64,000 nt of DNA from Sulfurimonas sp. (GTDB taxonomy: Bacteria; Campylobacterota; Campylobacteria; Campylobacterales; Sulfurimonadaceae), in the NCBI GenBank assembly GCA_027063645.1, contig JAMORK010000039.1, positions 1-64,000 of the forward strand. Direction: 5' to 3'. The notes below the pieces were generated by a model. It was given only the letters and a program-made list of their open reading frames with translations. It was not told the DNA's origin and made no database searches. Below, piece by piece: positions 19,163-30,681 of this stretch. Numbering within the stretch: position 1 is the stretch's first letter; every line of letters begins with the position of its first letter. The position numbers and the translations under genes were made by a program.

Positions 19163-20203
19163 TTATTGTGGGAATTTGGTTGGAATTTTTAAATCGATAT
19201 CTGGGCCTGTTAAACTCTTCATAAATTCAACTACCTTAGCTACCTCTTCATGAGTAAGTTTTCTATCTTTCATTGCATCTGATTTATTTCTTACTCCATT
19301 TTCATAGCGCCCACCACTTGCACAAATCACAGTTGCTTCTTCTAATGTTTTTACACTTCCATCATGAAAGTACGGATAGGACTTTGTAACATCACGAAGT
19401 GTTGGCGTTTTAAAAACACCATACCATGCCCCTCTATTTTTAACATTATAACGTCCGAGTTCTTTGCCTTGCAACTCACCATCATTAAGCCCAATATTTT
19501 GAAAACTTCCATCAGTAAAGTTCCAACCATCATGGCAATCTATACAATGTGCCTTCCCTTTAAAAAGGGCAAAACCCTCTTTAGCATCTTCACTAATCGC
19601 ATTTTTATCCCCCCTTGCATATTTATCAAAAGGAGATTCTGTAGAGAGAACTGTTCTCTCAAAGGAAGCAACAGCCTTTGCTAAGGTCTCTTTTGTTAAT
19701 CCCTCACCTGGATAAGCTTTTTCAAAAAGGGCCACATAGCCTTGTATTTTATTTAGCTTTGGAATAAGTTCCTCTAGAGGCATATTCATCTCTACATCTG
19801 CAGACATAGGACCTGTTGCTTGTTGCTCCAACGATCTTGCACGACCATCCCAAAACTGATGACGTTGATATGCAGCATTGAGAATTACTGGAGAGTTTCT
19901 TGGTCCAACACGTCCATCATACCCTACTGCTTTTGATGTTGGCACCTCATCAGTCCAACCATGTTGAGGGTGATGACAAGTTGCACAAGAGATGGTATCA
20001 TCCTTAGATAATCTTACATCAAAATAAAGTAATTTTCCAAGTTCTATACGCTCAGGTGTCAATTTATTATTTTTAGGTTGTGGAACCTCTGATGGTCTTA
20101 ACCATTTTGACATATCTTCATCAGCACCGAGAACTGCTACACAAGAGGAGAAGAGAAACACCACGACTGTAAGTTTTTTTAACATAAGAGAACCTTGTAT
20201 CAT
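19163..20203 (-). CDS. Di-heme cytochrome c peroxidase/MauG family
   Basis: CATCHHPQHGWTD, CIDCHDGWNFTDGSFQNIGL, PYFHDGSVKTLEEA. Confidence 0.9.
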   Translation of the reverse strand: MIQGSLMLKKLTVVVFLFSSCVAVLGADEDMSKWLRPSEVPQPKNNKLTPERIELGKLLYFDVRLSKDDTISCATCHHPQHGWTDEVPTSKAVGYDGRVGPRNSPVILNAAYQRHQFWDGRARSLEQQATGPMSADVEMNMPLEELIPKLNKIQGYVALFEKAYPGEGLTKETLAKAVASFERTVLSTESPFDKYARGDKNAISEDAKEGFALFKGKAHCIDCHDGWNFTDGSFQNIGLNDGELQGKELGRYNVKNRGAWYGVFKTPTLRDVTKSYPYFHDGSVKTLEEATVICASGGRYENGVRNKSDAMKDRKLTHEEVAKVVEFMKSLTGPDIDLKIPTKFPQ

Positions 20204-20242
20204 TTCTATATCTTACATAATAACATTTTAAACTTTGGAGAA

Positions 20243-21190
20243 TTATAAAAAGAGATTGTTGCTTAAAAAATAGTAAATATACTTGAAAGAGACAAGCACA
20301 ACAAAAAGTGTATATGCTGTTATAATCTTACTTTTTGTATGCTCTTTAAAAGAGAATACTACCCCATAAAGAACATAGTAGTTAGCCATAACGAGGACTC
20401 CATAGATAAAGTAGCCTATAAAGTAATACTCCTTAGCCAAGATACAATAGGGACATTTATGTGTTGGAAGCTCATAGATATATGTACTAAAAAAATAAAC
20501 AATAGTTATGTAAGAAAGATAAAGAAAAAGGATACTTAAAAGTGATAAAAATACTTTCTTTTTCAGGTATGTTGCAAGTAAGATAAAAAGATAAGTGATA
20601 TAAAAAGCAACTACAATCTCTTCTATACTCATCCCCAGCATAAAGCTAGTTGTTTGAGATGTATAAAGATTAGAACAACATAGAACTGGTTCCTCAACAC
20701 TTAAACTCATAAAAAAGTTCAACTCCAAAAACCAAGAAAGAGCTATAAGAAGATACAGAAAAATATAAAGGTACATCTTCAAAGAAAAATAGGGAAAACC
20801 TTTTGCTTTTTGATCCTCCTCATCTACTTGAATCCAAAATATTGCTAGTACAATCACTATAAACTTTAAAGCTATAAGTAGACTGCCATAGATTCCAGAA
20901 TTCACCACACCAGCACCACACATCGCCCCAGGGATGAGTTCTGCAAGAGTATCAATACTCAAGACAAATAAGATAAATAAAAAGATAGAGATTAAAAGAG
21001 CCACTTTTATAATCGTAGTTGTTAAGAGGGATCTCTTTTCTAGTTCGTACTGCAGTGCATTTGTTGCATTTTTATCATACCGTAGCAAGATATAAAGAGT
21101 ATGATAAAGAGCAAAGCTCAAAAAAAGAAGCACTAAACTACTTAAAAAAAGTTCTAAGCTTACTTGTGGAGAGATTAATATCTCATTCAA
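20243..21190 (-). CDS. Polytopic membrane protein with CPYC motif
   Basis: About 8 hydrophobic segments; LPTHKCPYCILAKEY. Confidence 0.55.
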   Translation of the reverse strand: MNEILISPQVSLELFLSSLVLLFLSFALYHTLYILLRYDKNATNALQYELEKRSLLTTTIIKVALLISIFLFILFVLSIDTLAELIPGAMCGAGVVNSGIYGSLLIALKFIVIVLAIFWIQVDEEDQKAKGFPYFSLKMYLYIFLYLLIALSWFLELNFFMSLSVEEPVLCCSNLYTSQTTSFMLGMSIEEIVVAFYITYLFILLATYLKKKVFLSLLSILFLYLSYITIVYFFSTYIYELPTHKCPYCILAKEYYFIGYFIYGVLVMANYYVLYGVVFSFKEHTKSKIITAYTLFVVLVSFKYIYYFLSNNLFL

Positions 21191-21851
21191 GAGATCCTCC
21201 CTCTAGATTATAAACCTTATCTACACACTCAAGTTTTTCAAAGATGGGATCATGTGTCGCTATTAAGATAGTTTTTCTAAGATTTTTAAGATTTTGTATC
21301 AACCCTAGAAAAAAGAGAGAGTTTTTTTTATCGAGATTTGCTGTGGGTTCATCACAGAGAACTATCTCTGCATCATTGACAATAGCTCTAGCAATAATAC
21401 AGCGCTGTTTTTCCCCACCAGAGAGCGTTGAGACTTTTTGTTTAGCCTTATGTTCAATATTTGCCAAAGAGAGTGCTTTTTTTATTTTTTGTGCCATCTC
21501 TTTTTCAGATAAAGATTCTAAAACCAAAGCAGGGAGTAGATTTTCCTCTACACTTAAGTTATCAAGAAGATAAAAAGATTGGGTTACATAGCCAATGGTA
21601 CTTCGACGATAGGCTGAGGCATGATAATCTGAAAGTGATACTATATTTTCCCCCTTCACCTCTACCAATCCTGAACTTGGTTTCATTAAAGAAGCGATAA
21701 TATGCAGGAGTGTTGTTTTACCACTCCCACTACTTCCATGCAAAAGAACACACTCATTGGGTGAAATAGCTAAAGAGATATCTTTTAAGGCTTGAAAATT
21801 ATTGTGATTGGTATCTGTAAAAACCTTATTGACATTTTGCAGTTGTATCAT
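21183..21851 (-). CDS. ABC transporter ATP-binding protein (LolD/MacB type)
   Basis: Walker A GSSGSGKTT, LSGGEKQR, LCDEPTANLD. Confidence 0.92.
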   Translation of the reverse strand: MIQLQNVNKVFTDTNHNNFQALKDISLAISPNECVLLHGSSGSGKTTLLHIIASLMKPSSGLVEVKGENIVSLSDYHASAYRRSTIGYVTQSFYLLDNLSVEENLLPALVLESLSEKEMAQKIKKALSLANIEHKAKQKVSTLSGGEKQRCIIARAIVNDAEIVLCDEPTANLDKKNSLFFLGLIQNLKNLRKTILIATHDPIFEKLECVDKVYNLEGGSLE

Positions 21852-23026
21852 CGTATCATCTCACTCATATCTTTCACACAAAGTTTCCATACTGGGATCA
21901 CCACAGCAAGTAAAAAAGGTAAAACAAAGATACCAAATAATATCAAAAGATCTAATGGCTTAATATAGGGCATAAACTGAGGATGGATACTTAAGTTTGC
22001 ACTCCCTAAAAATATATCTCTTAGTAAAGGTGCATCAAGAAAAAATACATAGATATAAGCTAGTATTACACCAATAAGATAAGCACTAAGAACAACAATG
22101 AAATTTTCTACTAACTTAAAAGAGATAATCTGCTCAATACTCCATCCTGTACTTCGCAAGATAACAATCTCTTTAAGATCTAAACTCTCCACCATAGAGT
22201 AACGCTGATACAATAAAAGCAAAAAAGTAACAATAGCAAAAATATACAAAGCCATAAAAACACCACCCTTATAGTTAAAGAGTTTTGTATAGTGCTTGGC
22301 TATATCTTTTTTGGTAATAATTCTTGTATCAAAATGGGAAACAATAAGCTTTTCATATACCTTTTGGTACTCATCAGGATTAGAAAGCTCAATAACAATA
22401 TCGCTTACATACCCCTTCTCAATACCCAATATCTTTCTTGCCAATGGCATATCCATCACAATCATATCGTTTGTAAGAAGATCGCTCCCTTTTGGAAACT
22501 CTTTATAGATATATACTTTTTCTTTAGTTCTATCAGGTGGTCTGAAGATATAATACTTTCTATAGTGATACTTATCAAAAAAATCTTTAACCCCTGAGCC
22601 TATAATCATATTTTTTCTCTCTAAAAACTTTTCAATATCTAGAGTGTTTATGAGTTTTTGCATCCCTTTGACAATTTGCACATCATACATATCTAGACCA
22701 ACAAGCATAAAATGTTGCTCTTTTGGCTCATAATAATGTGTCCCATAAATGCGACCCTGCACTTTAGATACACCTGGGATATCTAAATACTCCTCTACCC
22801 ATTTTTCTGGAGTATTTAAGAGGTGCCCTGACTTATAATGTTGTACTGTAAAGTCTGCTTGATTTTCTAAAGTACTCATAAGCTCCTCTTGAATCGAGGA
22901 GGAGAGAAATAAGACACTCGCTAAGATAGCGATAAGTCCACTAGAGAGTAAAAAAGTAGCAATATACCTCTTCTTATAATTGAGAAGCAAAAGAAGAAGA
23001 AAATTCAATCTACTTAGCATAGACAT
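21848..23026 (-). CDS. ABC transporter permease (FtsX/MacB-like)
   Basis: N-terminal TM plus large periplasmic domain and three C-terminal TMs; overlaps the ATPase gene. Confidence 0.85.
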   Translation of the reverse strand: MSMLSRLNFLLLLLLNYKKRYIATFLLSSGLIAILASVLFLSSSIQEELMSTLENQADFTVQHYKSGHLLNTPEKWVEEYLDIPGVSKVQGRIYGTHYYEPKEQHFMLVGLDMYDVQIVKGMQKLINTLDIEKFLERKNMIIGSGVKDFFDKYHYRKYYIFRPPDRTKEKVYIYKEFPKGSDLLTNDMIVMDMPLARKILGIEKGYVSDIVIELSNPDEYQKVYEKLIVSHFDTRIITKKDIAKHYTKLFNYKGGVFMALYIFAIVTFLLLLYQRYSMVESLDLKEIVILRSTGWSIEQIISFKLVENFIVVLSAYLIGVILAYIYVFFLDAPLLRDIFLGSANLSIHPQFMPYIKPLDLLILFGIFVLPFLLAVVIPVWKLCVKDMSEMIR

Positions 23027-23216
23027 AATCCATCTCTTTGTAGTATCTCATCTGAGGGTAAAGTCTATTTGATTGGTCTTGATACTCACTTACTCGTCTT
23101 TCCAAAAAACTTGTGCTAAGAGCAAGCCCAGGAAGATGGGTTAAAGATGTTACTAAGGAGAGAAACTGAGAGTGTTCTTGTTTTCCTTGAGGATAAACAC
23201 CCAAAAGTAACACCAT
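23010..23216 (-). CDS. Small hypothetical membrane-anchored protein; start uncertain
   Basis: Frame extends upstream as a hydrophobic segment (VKKFIYFIVSLCITFMVLLLG) without a clear canonical start; overlaps the permease gene. Confidence 0.4.
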   Translation of the reverse strand: MVLLLGVYPQGKQEHSQFLSLVTSLTHLPGLALSTSFLERRVSEYQDQSNRLYPQMRYYKEMDYVYAK

Positions 23217-23294
23217 AAAAGTGATACAAAGAGAAACTATAAAATAGATAAATTTCTTTACTAATATAGAAGACTCCTTGTATCTAGCTTTTAC

Positions 23295-23799
23295 TTAACT
23301 GTCATACTTGATAGCTCTTTTTGTAAATTCAGGTGTACAAAAGAACATCGCTACAAAGATAGGGTTTAATTTAACATTGTTTTCATCTACAACATCAAAT
23401 ACTTGAAAACTAAACCCCTCTCCATCATTTGGATTTTGGGGAGTAACTACAAACTCAATAGGACTAAGTGCTCTCATCATATTGATAATATTTTTCTTCT
23501 TCTTTTTATTCTCTTCATTGAGTATATTGAAATCTTTTTCTTGAGCCTCTTTATGTGCTACTAAAATCTGTTCAATTACATCGACCTTATCTTTAAAGAC
23601 AACCTTATTCCATTTGATGATTGTATTGTTTGAAGCAATTTGACACTCTTTAAGCATTAAAGGGCTTGGTCTTTTTGTTCGCATTGCTTCTATAAGACCT
23701 AGTAAAAAATTCATTCCACCCACTTTTTGTGCCGCTTTTTCCATAAAAAGATGGATAAGCATCTTTGTTTCTTCAGTTTGATTATTAAAATTACACATT
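23295..23799 (-). CDS. Conserved hypothetical protein
   Basis: Likely start MCNFNNQTEETKM at 23799, overlapping the end of the GGDEF gene. Confidence 0.5.
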
Positions 23800-25359
23800 A
23801 TTTTTTTCCTTTTTATAAATACAGATATTATTTTTTCCATTCTGTTTTGCATCATACATTGCATTATCAGCATACTTGATCAAGTCAGGGAGAGTTGTGG
23901 AATCATCTGGATATACCGAGATGCCTATGCTCGCCCCTACATGAATAATTTTATGTTCTAAAATTATATCCTCATTTATCTTGTTTAAAATTTTATTGGC
24001 TACTTGCATCACCTGATCTAAAGTCTCAACCTCACTTAAAACAATAGTGAATTCATCTCCACTCAATCTTGCTGCTATATCGTTCTTACGGATTGAAGCG
24101 ACTAAAATCTCCCCTACATGTTTTAAAAGTTCATCACCTATATGGTGTCCATAAGTATCATTGACCTGTTTAAATCCATCGAGATCTATAAAGAAAAGGG
24201 CTACTCTGTTTTTATGTCGAAAAGCACGATTAAGTTCATTTTGAAATTCAATCATAAACAAAGTACGATTTGGAAGCTTTGTCAATGGATCAAAAAGAGC
24301 TAGCTCTTTAAGTTTTTCTCTGTTAAGAATAACATACAAAGAAAAAAGATACATCATCCCTAAGACAGCAAACAGTAACATCTGTATATATCTAAGTTCC
24401 ATATCGAGATTACTTATGTAGTTTGAAAGTGTGTAAGTGACTATATAAGCGATGTTTTTCTCCCCTCTTACATCTTCTAAAGGGTGAAATGAGAGCACTA
24501 TATGTTTATAGTTATAAACCACTTTAACAGAAAAGGAAGTATGTTTTGCAATACCATCTGCAATATGCTTTCGCAATTTTTCAGTATTTATTTTATTGTA
24601 AAAGTTTTTATCTTTAATCTGCTTATGGGTACTCTCTTCAATATAATATAAAGGGGTCTCCCAAGTATCTTTGTATGTGATACCAAACTCTTTTTCTATA
24701 ATAGTATTTTTTACAATTTTCTTTGAAACCAAAATATGTGAATCATAGATATAATCATCAGTGATACTTTTTAACATCTGTTTTGTAGAAAATGAGACCT
24801 CCATACTTCCAAGGTAGTGTTTATCATTTCCAAAGATTGGGTAAACAAAGCGTACGCCAGTCATAAAACCACAAGCTTCAAAGCCCTCTTGAGGTTTTTT
24901 TGTTTTATTGACTTTCACAACACTGTAGCGTGTTAAGCTCAAATCATCACCATAACTATTTGGTGCATACATTCGCAAAAAGCTTGTATTGTCAGGAAGA
25001 TGAAAATGCACTTGAGAGATTCCCATATTTGTAAGTCTTTTGTAATTACGTAGTAAAAGTTTGTATACTTTTTCTCTTATAAGTGCTTTTTCAGAAGAGC
25101 TACTAGCCTCCACTCTCTCTAGTAATGAGATGAGCTTTTCATTTTGCATATACATAGCATAAATATCGTGAGACATAATCTTAAAGTACTTATAGCTTGT
25201 TTGATATTTTGCAGAAAGAAGATCACTCTGCACTTTTAGATAATATTCTGTTTTACTTTGATGTAGATAATTAACAACAAAATTACTTACTATCATTAAA
25301 AAAAAGAATAACACAGATGTAACAACAATTTTACTTACTTTGGTATCTAACATCAACAT
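23791..25359 (-). CDS. Diguanylate cyclase with periplasmic dCache-like sensor
   Basis: Two TMs, periplasmic HFHLPDNTSFLR motif, GGDEF domain with SGDEF active site. Confidence 0.88.
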   Translation of the reverse strand: MLMLDTKVSKIVVTSVLFFFLMIVSNFVVNYLHQSKTEYYLKVQSDLLSAKYQTSYKYFKIMSHDIYAMYMQNEKLISLLERVEASSSSEKALIREKVYKLLLRNYKRLTNMGISQVHFHLPDNTSFLRMYAPNSYGDDLSLTRYSVVKVNKTKKPQEGFEACGFMTGVRFVYPIFGNDKHYLGSMEVSFSTKQMLKSITDDYIYDSHILVSKKIVKNTIIEKEFGITYKDTWETPLYYIEESTHKQIKDKNFYNKINTEKLRKHIADGIAKHTSFSVKVVYNYKHIVLSFHPLEDVRGEKNIAYIVTYTLSNYISNLDMELRYIQMLLFAVLGMMYLFSLYVILNREKLKELALFDPLTKLPNRTLFMIEFQNELNRAFRHKNRVALFFIDLDGFKQVNDTYGHHIGDELLKHVGEILVASIRKNDIAARLSGDEFTIVLSEVETLDQVMQVANKILNKINEDIILEHKIIHVGASIGISVYPDDSTTLPDLIKYADNAMYDAKQNGKNNICIYKKEKNNV

Positions 25360-25456
25360 CCCGATATTTATTTTCTATATAATGATTATACAATAGTTCA
25401 TACTGTTTTAATTCTTAAAGCAGAACGAAACTTAATTTTCCTTAAGCTAATCATAA

Positions 25457-26755
<1,299 letters not shown>

Positions 26756-26786
26756 AACTAAATAATTATTAAAAAAGGAGCATATT

Positions 26787-27767
26787 ATGGCAAAAGCTGA
26801 TATGTTAGGGGAATCTCTATGGGATGCCTACTCAAATAAAGTAACAACATTAATGAATAACCCCCAACACCAAGGGGAGATCTTTGAAGCAGAAGCAGAG
26901 AAACGTGGGCATAAGCTTATCGTTGCTGATTTTGGGGCTGAATCTTGTGGAGATGCAGTGCGTCTTTACTGGGAGATTGATCCTAAGACAGATAAGATTG
27001 TAGATTCTAAATTTAAATCTTTTGGTTGTGGTACTGCTATCGCATCAAGTGATGTTATGACTGAACTTTGTATTGGTAAAACTGTACAAGAAGCTGTAAA
27101 GATTACCAACATTGATGTTGAGCTTGCTCTTCGTGATGATCCAGACACTCCTGCTGTTCCACCACAAAAGATGCACTGTTCAGTAATGGCTTATGATGTT
27201 ATTAAAAAAGCTGCTGGACTTTACCTTGGTGTAGAATCTGAAAGTTTTGAAGAAGAGATCATTGTATGTGAATGTGCACGTGTTTCACTTAACACTTTAA
27301 GAGAAGTTATTAAACTTAATGACCTTAAAACTGTTGAAGAGATCACTGACTATACTAAAGCTGGTGGTTTTTGTAAGTCTTGTATCAAACCAGGTGGACA
27401 TGAAGCTCGTGAATGGTACTTAGTAGACATTTTAGCTGACACTCGTAAAGAGATGGATGAAGAGAAGATGAAAGCTGCTGCTGATGCACAAGCTGAAGGT
27501 GGTGGTAGTTTTGAAGATATGACTCTTGTACAACAGATTAAAGCTGTTGATGCAGTTATAGATGAAAATGTACGCCAATTCTTAATTATGGATGGTGGGA
27601 ACATGGAGATTATCGACATTAAGAAAAATGATGGCTATATTGATATCTACATCAGATACCTAGGTGCATGTAATGGTTGTGCATCCAGTGCAACTGGTAC
27701 ACTTTATGCGATTGAATCTACCCTAAAAGAGAAGCTTTCAAAAAATATTCGCGTTTTACCTATCTAA
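26787..27767 (+). CDS. nifU: Fe-S scaffold NifU (IscU-like N-domain, central 2Fe-2S, NifU C-domain)
   Basis: FKSFGCGTAIASSDVMTEL, CECARVSLNTLREVI, CNGCASSATGTL. Confidence 0.95.
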   Translation: MAKADMLGESLWDAYSNKVTTLMNNPQHQGEIFEAEAEKRGHKLIVADFGAESCGDAVRLYWEIDPKTDKIVDSKFKSFGCGTAIASSDVMTELCIGKTVQEAVKITNIDVELALRDDPDTPAVPPQKMHCSVMAYDVIKKAAGLYLGVESESFEEEIIVCECARVSLNTLREVIKLNDLKTVEEITDYTKAGGFCKSCIKPGGHEAREWYLVDILADTRKEMDEEKMKAAADAQAEGGGSFEDMTLVQQIKAVDAVIDENVRQFLIMDGGNMEIIDIKKNDGYIDIYIRYLGACNGCASSATGTLYAIESTLKEKLSKNIRVLPI

Positions 27768-27771
27768 TTAA

Positions 27772-27792
27772 ATAGAGAGTTTTTCTCTCTAT
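27772..27792. terminator. Stem-loop after nifU
   Basis: ATAGAGAG-TTTTT-CTCTCTAT. Confidence 0.55.
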
Positions 27793-27806
27793 CTTTAAAA
27801 AAGTAC

Positions 27807-28925
27807 TTAAGAGTTATCTCTTAATGCTTTTTCTTCCTCTAGCATATTATTTAAATTTTCTATCACTCGTATTGAAGCTTTTTCAGCTGCATCAAAATAT
27901 GTCATTACATTTTCTGAATGTTGTGTGCAGGTACCCTCTTGAACACACTGAACTGCTTTTTGAATATTATCATGCACCTCTTTATGTGGTGCAGCCATTT
28001 TTGCATAACTTGGACATTTACCAAATTTATCTTTCCCTTGCCCATCAAAATACCAACGACCCAAACGGCACTCTTTATCTGAAGCAAAACTATCTTTAGC
28101 TTCCCCTCGAAAGACAGTTTTATATCCATTTGATTTGAAAAGTAGGTGATCTAGTTTACTTAAGATCATAAAAATTGCATAGGTAACATCTTTATTTTCT
28201 TTTGAAATAATCTGCGAGTTTTGACTTAATACAGCCATCTTCTCCTGAAAACCTTCCATCTGTTCATTTGATTTACAAGATAAATTTTCCATCGCTTGAG
28301 AATGTTCATGTACCTCTTGTGTATTTTGCTTTAATGCGGCAACAGAGATTTCAACCTCACTCGTAGCCTTTTGTGTTCTCTCAGCTAACTTACGAACTTC
28401 ATCTGCAACAACGGCAAAACCACGACCATGTTCACCTGCACGTGCAGCCTCAATCGCAGCATTTAGTGCAAGTAGATTTGTTTGGTCTGATATATCTTTA
28501 ATCAGTGTAATAACATCTGCAATACTATCCACATTTGTGTTAAGTGTATTGACTTGATCGTAGGTACTTGTAATATGATCTAATAGTTCAGACATTGTAC
28601 CTGTTAAGAGTTCTATCTCTGAACTACAATGATATGTATGCTCATTATTCTCTGTATTTTTTGCATCTATATCCTCTAAAGCATTTAAATTACTCTCAAG
28701 ATCTGTTTGCAAGAGAGTAAGATCTCTATCACACCCATCAGTTAAACCTTGTGTAAGTGCCTTTATAAGCTTATTCATGATCTCATTAGAATGAGCCTCT
28801 CTTGCCTCTTGTTCCAATGCAACATTAGCCTGTTTTAGATCCTCAATCTCTTGAAGCAAAGAGTTGTTTTTCTCTTCTAGATTTTTTATTCTTTCTTCTG
28901 TCTCTTTTGTATTGTTAAAAAACAT
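27807..28925 (-). CDS. Soluble methyl-accepting chemotaxis protein with CZB zinc-binding domain
   Basis: [36 protein letters not shown]-terminal [34 protein letters not shown]; no TM segment. Confidence 0.88.
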   Translation of the reverse strand: MFFNNTKETEERIKNLEEKNNSLLQEIEDLKQANVALEQEAREAHSNEIMNKLIKALTQGLTDGCDRDLTLLQTDLESNLNALEDIDAKNTENNEHTYHCSSEIELLTGTMSELLDHITSTYDQVNTLNTNVDSIADVITLIKDISDQTNLLALNAAIEAARAGEHGRGFAVVADEVRKLAERTQKATSEVEISVAALKQNTQEVHEHSQAMENLSCKSNEQMEGFQEKMAVLSQNSQIISKENKDVTYAIFMILSKLDHLLFKSNGYKTVFRGEAKDSFASDKECRLGRWYFDGQGKDKFGKCPSYAKMAAPHKEVHDNIQKAVQCVQEGTCTQHSENVMTYFDAAEKASIRVIENLNNMLEEEKALRDNS

Positions 28926-29036
28926 CTACACCCCTTCTTTTCTTCTATACTTTTATTTTATTCCTCTTAAGGTTAAATAACTATAATTTTTTAGAGACAT
29001 TTGATGATTTAACTCCTTTTTGTTACAATCACACTT

Positions 29037-29636
29037 ATGTATACAAATTTATATTCAAAAATTACAGATGCCCTCGTTGAAGATGGCTATATTATTATAG
29101 AAAATGCACTCGATCCCTTACTTGTACAAAAATTACAAGAGTGTTCTATAAAAGGTGAAGGCTACAAAAATGCTGGCATATCTTCAAAATCAGATTTTCA
29201 TCTAGATAAGCAAAGAAGACGCGATAAAACACAATGGCTTCATGAAGATGAAAAGGTCCAAGGGCAATACCTCTCATTTGCTCAAGGCTTACAAGATTAT
29301 CTCAATCACTCTCTCTACTTGGGGCTCAATGATTACGAAGCACATTTCGCTCTTTATGAAGAGGGGGATTTTTATGAAAAGCATCTCGATAGCTTTAAAA
29401 ACTCAAAAAACCGTATAGTAACAACTGTCTTTTATCTTAATGATGAATGGAAAAAGGAAGATGGTGGAGAACTTATCATATATGATGAAAATGGTATATT
29501 ATTAAGTAAAGTTGTACCAAAATCTAATACACTTGTTGTATTTTTGAGTGAAAAATTTCCCCATGAGGTACTTCCAGCAAAACGAAAACGCTACTCCATC
29601 GCTGGATGGTTTCGGGTAGATAAAAAAATTATATAG
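29037..29636 (+). CDS. 2OG-Fe(II) oxygenase family protein
   Basis: HLDSFKNSKNRIVTTVFYLNDEWKKEDGGELIIY...FPHEVLPAKRKRYSIAGWFR (HxD...H...R). Confidence 0.85.
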   Translation: MYTNLYSKITDALVEDGYIIIENALDPLLVQKLQECSIKGEGYKNAGISSKSDFHLDKQRRRDKTQWLHEDEKVQGQYLSFAQGLQDYLNHSLYLGLNDYEAHFALYEEGDFYEKHLDSFKNSKNRIVTTVFYLNDEWKKEDGGELIIYDENGILLSKVVPKSNTLVVFLSEKFPHEVLPAKRKRYSIAGWFRVDKKII

Positions 29637-29682
29637 TAAATAAAATATGATTAGTTAGTAAAGAGATAGTAATGTGGAAAAT

Positions 29683-29706
29683 AAAAAAGGGATAAAACCC
29701 TTTTTT
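29683..29706 (-). terminator. Intrinsic terminator downstream of rplT
   Basis: AAAAAAGGG-ATAAAA-CCCTTTTTT. Confidence 0.75.
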
Positions 29707-29707
29707 A

Positions 29708-30067
29708 CTATTTTGCTAATGCTGCTTTAGAAGCTTCAACAACTGCGCTAAACGCTGCTGCATCGTTCATAGCCATATCAGCAAGAATTTTACGATCAAG
29801 CTCGATACCAGATTTGTGAAGACCATTCATGAAAGTTGAATAGTTCATACCGTTTAAACGACATGCTGCATTGATACGGATGATCCATAATTTACGGAAC
29901 TCACGTTTCTTTTGCTTACGATCACGGAATGCATATACTAATGAACGTTCAATTTGTTCCTTAGCTTTTCTAAAGTGTTTACGACGACCACTATAGAAAC
30001 CTTTTGCTAATTTTAATATCTTTTTGTGTCTTCTTCTACGAACAACACCTGTTTTTACTCTTGGCAT
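29708..30067 (-). CDS. rplT: 50S ribosomal protein L20
   Basis: [33 protein letters not shown]. Confidence 0.97.
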   Translation of the reverse strand: MPRVKTGVVRRRRHKKILKLAKGFYSGRRKHFRKAKEQIERSLVYAFRDRKQKKREFRKLWIIRINAACRLNGMNYSTFMNGLHKSGIELDRKILADMAMNDAAAFSAVVEASKAALAK

Positions 30068-30091
30068 TTCTTTCCTTTTTTCTTTACCTAG

Positions 30092-30155
30092 CTACTTTTC
30101 GTAGTCAAGGTGCCACTACTGTTGGTGGACTTGCCCAACTTTTCAAATAAGTTGG
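30092..30155 (-). promoter_or_regulatory. Structured rpmI-rplT spacer, candidate ribosomal protein leader
   Basis: Three stems: CTAC/GTAG (30092-30104), CAAG+CCAC/GTGG+CTTG (30106-30133), CCAACTT/AAGTTGG (30135-30155). Confidence 0.4.
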
Positions 30156-30176
30156 AGATATAATGAAAAACTAAAA

Positions 30177-30368
30177 TTAGTTAATCATCGCCTTGATGTT
30201 TTTTGCGTCAGCTTTTGCAACTACTTTTGGAGAGTTTTGCTCGCGACGAGTTTGCGCATCTTGTTTTGTAAGAATGTGGCTTCTAAACGCTGTTCCGCGT
30301 TTAATTTGACCATTTTTCTTAACTTTAAAACGCTTTACAGCGCCTTTTACCGATTTCATTTTTGGCAT
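30177..30368 (-). CDS. rpmI: 50S ribosomal protein L35
   Basis: MPKMKSVKGAVKRFKVKKNGQIKRGTAFRSHILTK. Confidence 0.95.
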   Translation of the reverse strand: MPKMKSVKGAVKRFKVKKNGQIKRGTAFRSHILTKQDAQTRREQNSPKVVAKADAKNIKAMIN

Positions 30369-30449
30369 CGATGGTCCTTTACGTAAAATTCTCATTTTTG
30401 AGAATGGGATTATACCCAAATTTTTATAAATTTTTGCTATACTCTACTT

Positions 30450-30680
30450 ATGAATTCGATTAAACATATAGAAGCAGCCCTAAAAGAGCTCGATGACGAG
30501 GTACAAAAGATACTTTTAGATTGGGGAATTCCTCTCAATGAAAAAGACAATCTTATGCTTCCTATTTTACAACAAAAAAAAGTGCTTACCCAAACTCTTG
30601 AAGATTTAACCTACTTAAAAGAGCATCCACCCACACCCAACCAACCGTGTGGTATATCTAAATACAGAGATGATAACTAA
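30450..30680 (+). CDS. Conserved hypothetical protein
   Basis: 76-aa ORF immediately upstream of the mqnD-like gene. Confidence 0.5.
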   Translation: MNSIKHIEAALKELDDEVQKILLDWGIPLNEKDNLMLPILQQKKVLTQTLEDLTYLKEHPPTPNQPCGISKYRDDN

Positions 30681-30681
30681 T

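Noticed and set aside
18848-20203. Cupredoxin + MauG-like pair considered as a methylamine utilization locus
   Set aside because: No methylamine dehydrogenase subunits or other mau genes are present in the window.
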